This document shows, one piece after another, positions 61,401-64,000 of a DNA stretch of 64,000 nt; position 1 is the stretch's first letter; each line of letters opens with the position of its first letter. Source of the stretch: Bugulina stolonifera (Eukaryota; Bryozoa; Gymnolaemata; Cheilostomatida; Bugulidae); contig OW285188.1 in NCBI GenBank assembly GCA_935421135.1, forward strand, positions 11,936,233-12,000,232, written 5' to 3'. A program made the position numbers and the translations under genes. The notes under the pieces were generated by a model. It did no database searches. It worked only from the letters and a program-made list of their open reading frames with translations, and was not told the DNA's origin.

Positions 61401-64000
61401 AACTGATGTTACTACATGGCGCATATGTTACCTTTTATAAAACTCTGATGCTATACATGGCTTGTATATCATTTTAGTATTTTATACCACAGATGCTGGA
61501 AGACAGCCAGGAGTACATGAACCTGGATTCCCATTCGGAAGTTTCTCCAGTTCAGGTCTGTATATGTATGGCACCTTTATAAGTACGTGTGTATGTACAT
61601 GTACATGTATAAGTAGTGTACATGTGCACCTACACGTGTACGTGCATGTGTGCGTACACGTGTACATACACGTGCATTGAGCATTGAATATTTGGTGGTG
61701 AGGCAATGTACAGAAATGTTTAAAGTAGCTGCAAAAACAGCAAAGGCCTATTATTCGCTTAAACATCCAAAAGTATGAGTGAATAATAGAGTAACCTATT
61801 TTTATTGAGTAAATTGTCATTGGAGAACATGACCTAACAGCATATTAGTGTTTGACTCTTTTACTGTCTTTAGTAGAGAGAGTGGAAGGAGAGAATAACT
61901 CCACCAATATATCAAAACTGGTTGATAAAGGATTAGCTAATTCAGGTAAGGTATATACACGTAAAACCATAATTATACTATATGCATACTATAAATGCAT
62001 GCATGAATATTCAACTACATCACTATACATGCTTGCACTTGTTACATTTAGGATTGCCTTGTACATGTCTGATAGCACTCATGTACATGTACTGTATATG
62101 CAGCCCTAACATTCCAACCAAAACTGGACCTAGTGACTCGTGACCTTGGCCTGTAGCGACTACAAAGAGCGTAAAAGGAAAGAGGGATCACTCAATGATA
62201 ATACCCTGTCTCACCAAATACGCCCAATTTGGCGGTACCGACGTTCCGCGATCAGCTTTCCCGCCATTTATACTTACTGATATTTTGGATAGCTGATCGA
62301 CTGTAATCGAAGCATAACGATTGTTATACTAAAGACCACGTATTGAAATCTCGCTAGTGGAAATAGAGAGTTTATATGAACCCGTTGTAAAGAAGCGCTT
62401 CTTATTGGTCCGCAGAACGCAAATCATAATAACGGATTTGCATACAAGGTATGGCAACTCCTTGCTTAATCCGTACCGCGTTCGGAGGTGGGAAGGAGAC
62501 AGTTTTTGGCCGGAGTGAAACCTCTTTCCTTTTACTCTCTTTGGCGATTAGATGGAGAAATAGCTCCACAAGGCCAATATGTAGTATTTACATGTAGGTG
62601 CACATGTGTACATTGTATATACGTGTATATACATTATGTGTAGGTGCACATGTGTACATTGTACGTGCATTTGTATATATGTGTACATTGTATATACATG
62701 TACATGTAGATGCACACGGTGTAGTCTACTTGATGCAAAACATTAGTCAATGGCACCGAATTTGCTGAATAGCACAATTGGTTTAGTTATATCTTCTACT
62801 CTAGCATTCACTTGCCATACAGAGTATGCATTGTAGATGGAACCTTATTTCATATACAATTGCAATATATTTGGCCATGGCAACGGGTATACAATGTTAC
62901 AAACTGGCAGGTAGCCTGGATATCCCGGCTGTGATCCCAGCTCATCAAACTGACCTCATTGGTTGGATAGTGCACTAACAATTTTTAGGCAAATTACAAG
63001 GCAGAAATAGTTTACAATGTCCTTAGACTATAATTATGGAGAATTATTGTTATTCCTTAGCAGAATACAGAAATGAGGAAATAGAATCTGGACTATCCTT
63101 TACTACAATTTCAGCAACAGGTCAGCGCAATATTGTTTAGTACAGACAGTGTACAATGTACAGTCAGTATGCTGGAATTTTATGTGGAATAGTTTCAGTT
63201 TAGGCATAATAAACCAGTATATACGTAATTGTATAATATTTACTTGTACGAGATGTAAAGTAGACCTCAAGGTAGTATTAAGGTCAATGGCTAAACGAAA
63301 AATAGTTGGACTAAAATTTTATGACTGTGGTGAAATGGGTACTACCCCACCTCTACTTCTTTTTGGGTTGAGAGTGTCACAGTCTTGAAAACTACTTGAG
63401 TTTAAATTTTGGTTGTGAACTCTACAGTTGATTATACCAGATTCATGTTAAATTGAACAGCAGAAATTGTTAAGACAATAGTTCTGCTCTACCAAGCAAA
63501 CATCTTGATAATTTTCAAGCATGAATCAATATCATAAAATTTCAAGTAACATACTATATGGTAACGTACGGATGCTACTAATATGAAACTTGTTTCCATA
63601 GATGGAGGCATACAAAGTGCATCAGGATTCTCATTTAAAAGTCTAATGAGTACAGGTGAGACTAGAATGTTGTATTATACTTAATTTCATCTAAACTATT
63701 TGTTAGGCTTTCTAGTATGTTATTTATTTGTCTGCATAACTATCTCAAGATTGCGGTCTCCTTCAGGTAAAATAATCTTGTGTCAACTCCACTTCCAAAT
63801 TTTATCTAAAAACTGCATGAACATTGCAAGTAGTAATAGTTGGTGCAGATCTGCACCGACTATAAACCAGTATTGCATTGTTGACACACATACATTGTAA
63901 TTTAAGTAACACAATTTAGACCTATGTCATTTTACTCTACTATCATGGTCAACTAAATTAAATTATGTTCTTATAGAAGAGGTGGGTTGTTTGCCTGCAA
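54142..64000 (+). CDS. unrecognised multi-exon gene with a symmetric mini-exon array (3' partial)
   Basis: I do not recognise this protein. In-frame exons: 54142-55330, 55900-56081, 56709-57397, 57606-57774, 58755-58941, then mini-exons 59255-59308, 59612-59665, 60015-60071, 60383-60448, 61093-61161, 61493-61555, 61874-61945, 63061-63120, 63602-63655 and 63977 to beyond the edge, about 996 codons so far. The ATG at 54142 is the first in frame. Exon 1 (396 codons) is rich in Gln, Asn, Ser, Pro and Cys and looks disordered. Exon 2 encodes a more ordered segment, LLNKIFERMSVKTQFEGGYI and DYEVNLSAVEKERKVITDVN. Exon 3 is acidic and Thr/Glu-rich, with NTDPTRK, SAQTSLDEL and WGTQCDF. Exon 4 is basic (RKSARVRRQYGSSGRQ). 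Exon 5 is mixed. The mini-exons encode 18-24 residues each with a shared end motif. No signal peptide or membrane segment is seen. If the exon-1 donor (55330) is skipped, the frame ends at 55438-55440, giving a 432-residue form. Confidence 0.75.
58367..58470. repeat. (TTGA)n microsatellite
   Basis: About 26 nearly perfect copies of a 4-bp unit, broken once near the left end (ttgactga), lie in the intron before the exon at 58755. The long open frame it creates on the minus strand (Asn-Gln-Ser-Ile repeats) is an artefact of the repeat. Confidence 0.95.
58504..58650. mobile_element. MITE-like hairpin element, family B copy 1
   Basis: A 147-bp element with imperfect inverted arms of about 60 bp. 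The left arm starts TATGGGCAC and includes GCTATTGATTAAA and GAAGTTGTCCTCTCTCAATT. The right arm is its complement and ends TTGCCCATA. Terminal TA dinucleotides fit a Tc1/mariner-type target site. It lies in the intron between the exons 57606-57774 and 58755-58941. It has no coding capacity. Confidence 0.75.
60530..60652. mobile_element. MITE-like hairpin element, family B copy 2
   Basis: This 123-bp element has inverted arms containing ATGGGCAC, GCTAGTAATC and GAAGTTGTCCTCTCTCAA, with the complement ending GTGCCCATA. The terminal TGGGCAC and the GAAGTTGTCCTCTCTCAA core are shared with the copy at 58504-58650. It lies in the intron between mini-exons 60383-60448 and 61093-61161. Confidence 0.75.
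61588..61680. repeat. alternating purine-pyrimidine tract
   Basis: From about 61632 to 61677 the sequence alternates purine and pyrimidine without a break (TACACGTGTACGTGCATGTG and onward), in an intron of the mini-exon array. Flanking sequence continues in the same style. Confidence 0.8.
62163..62543. mobile_element. 381-bp non-autonomous DNA transposon with 7-bp target duplication
   Basis: The ends CAAAGAG and CTCTTTG are exact complements. The extended terminal repeats share GTAAAAGGAAAGAGG, then TCACTC and CTGTCTC. The flanks are GCGACTA (62156-62162) and GCGATTA (62544-62550), a near-perfect 7-bp duplication. The interior is GC-richer than the surroundings (for example GGCGGTACCGACGTTCCGCG). 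It holds internal inverted words (GATCAGCT with AGCTGATC; GCAAATC with GATTTGC) and has no open frame. It sits in the intron between mini-exons 61874-61945 and 63061-63120. Confidence 0.8.
62594..62710. repeat. TGTAGGTGCACATGTGTACA duplicated repeat
   Basis: A word of about 25 bp starting TGTAGGTGCACATGTG occurs at about 62594 and again at about 62639. A further decayed ATGTGTACATTGTATATACA copy follows. It lies 50 bp downstream of the 381-bp transposon. Confidence 0.8.

Larger units (their letters stand above)
59255..63655 (+). other. array of nine complete symmetric phase 1-1 mini-exons
   Basis: Nine consecutive exons of 54, 54, 57, 66, 69, 63, 72, 60 and 54 nt each begin and end after the first base of a codon. 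Any one can be skipped or repeated without changing frame. All end in (C/A)AG or CCG followed by gt. Their peptides end in a related motif, as in RPVSRSLPNS, RPVSKSLPFS, FSFKSLMST and LSFTTISAT. The next exon (63977) has the same entry phase, so the array continues past the window. Common descent by exon duplication is inferred. Confidence 0.8.

Noticed and set aside
1..64000. Bacterial-type systems such as CRISPR arrays, operons or defence islands
   Set aside because: The DNA is clearly intron-bearing animal sequence, and no regularly spaced direct repeats with unique spacers occur.

Overview
The window is intron-rich, AT-rich nuclear DNA of an animal. Spliceosomal GT-AG introns of roughly 0.1-2.5 kb interrupt every gene, and the presence of a Wnt ligand gene restricts the source to Metazoa. 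The Wnt is divergent around its acylation motif, intergenic gaps are mostly short, and one gene serves for the AP-1/AP-2 beta subunit. Together these suggest a non-bilaterian animal, most plausibly a sponge. That placement is inference; no species is claimed.

Layout: (1) + strand, 477-7284, the 3' half of an SPT6 gene (transcription elongation factor; S1, tandem SH2 and a TP-rich tail). (2) 7285-12855, about 5.6 kb with no recognisable gene. (3) + strand, 12856-17352, a complete five-exon Wnt gene (359 aa, 24 cysteines). (4) - strand, 23088-19298, a complete four-exon UBE2V/Mms2-type ubiquitin E2 variant (141 aa). (5) + strand, 24421-39316, a 28-exon gene for a 1284-aa probable alpha-helical repeat protein that I cannot name. 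(6) - strand, 50051-39727, a complete 20-exon AP-1/AP-2 beta adaptin (927 aa). (7) about 4.1 kb without a clear gene. (8) + strand from 54142 past the right edge, an unrecognised gene whose 3' part is a run of short exons, all symmetric phase 1-1.

I rebuilt the exon structures by hand from splice signals, reading frame and remembered family conservation. For Wnt, UBE2V, the helical-repeat gene and beta adaptin, the exon lengths sum exactly to an open frame ending in a stop codon. SPT6 (partial) also stays in frame to its stop.

The genes do not form one pathway. They are housekeeping genes (transcription elongation, ubiquitin signalling, clathrin adaptor) next to a developmental ligand and two genes of unknown role. 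Wnt/UBE2V and helical-repeat/AP-beta are convergent pairs; UBE2V/helical-repeat and AP-beta/gene 8 are divergent pairs. Introns and spacers carry small inverted-repeat (MITE-like) elements, one 381-bp non-autonomous DNA transposon with a visible target-site duplication, tRNA-derived SINE-like pieces and several tandem repeats. The least ordinary feature is the array of symmetric mini-exons in the last gene, which share a short motif just before each splice junction and look like a cassette-exon, repeat-encoding system.
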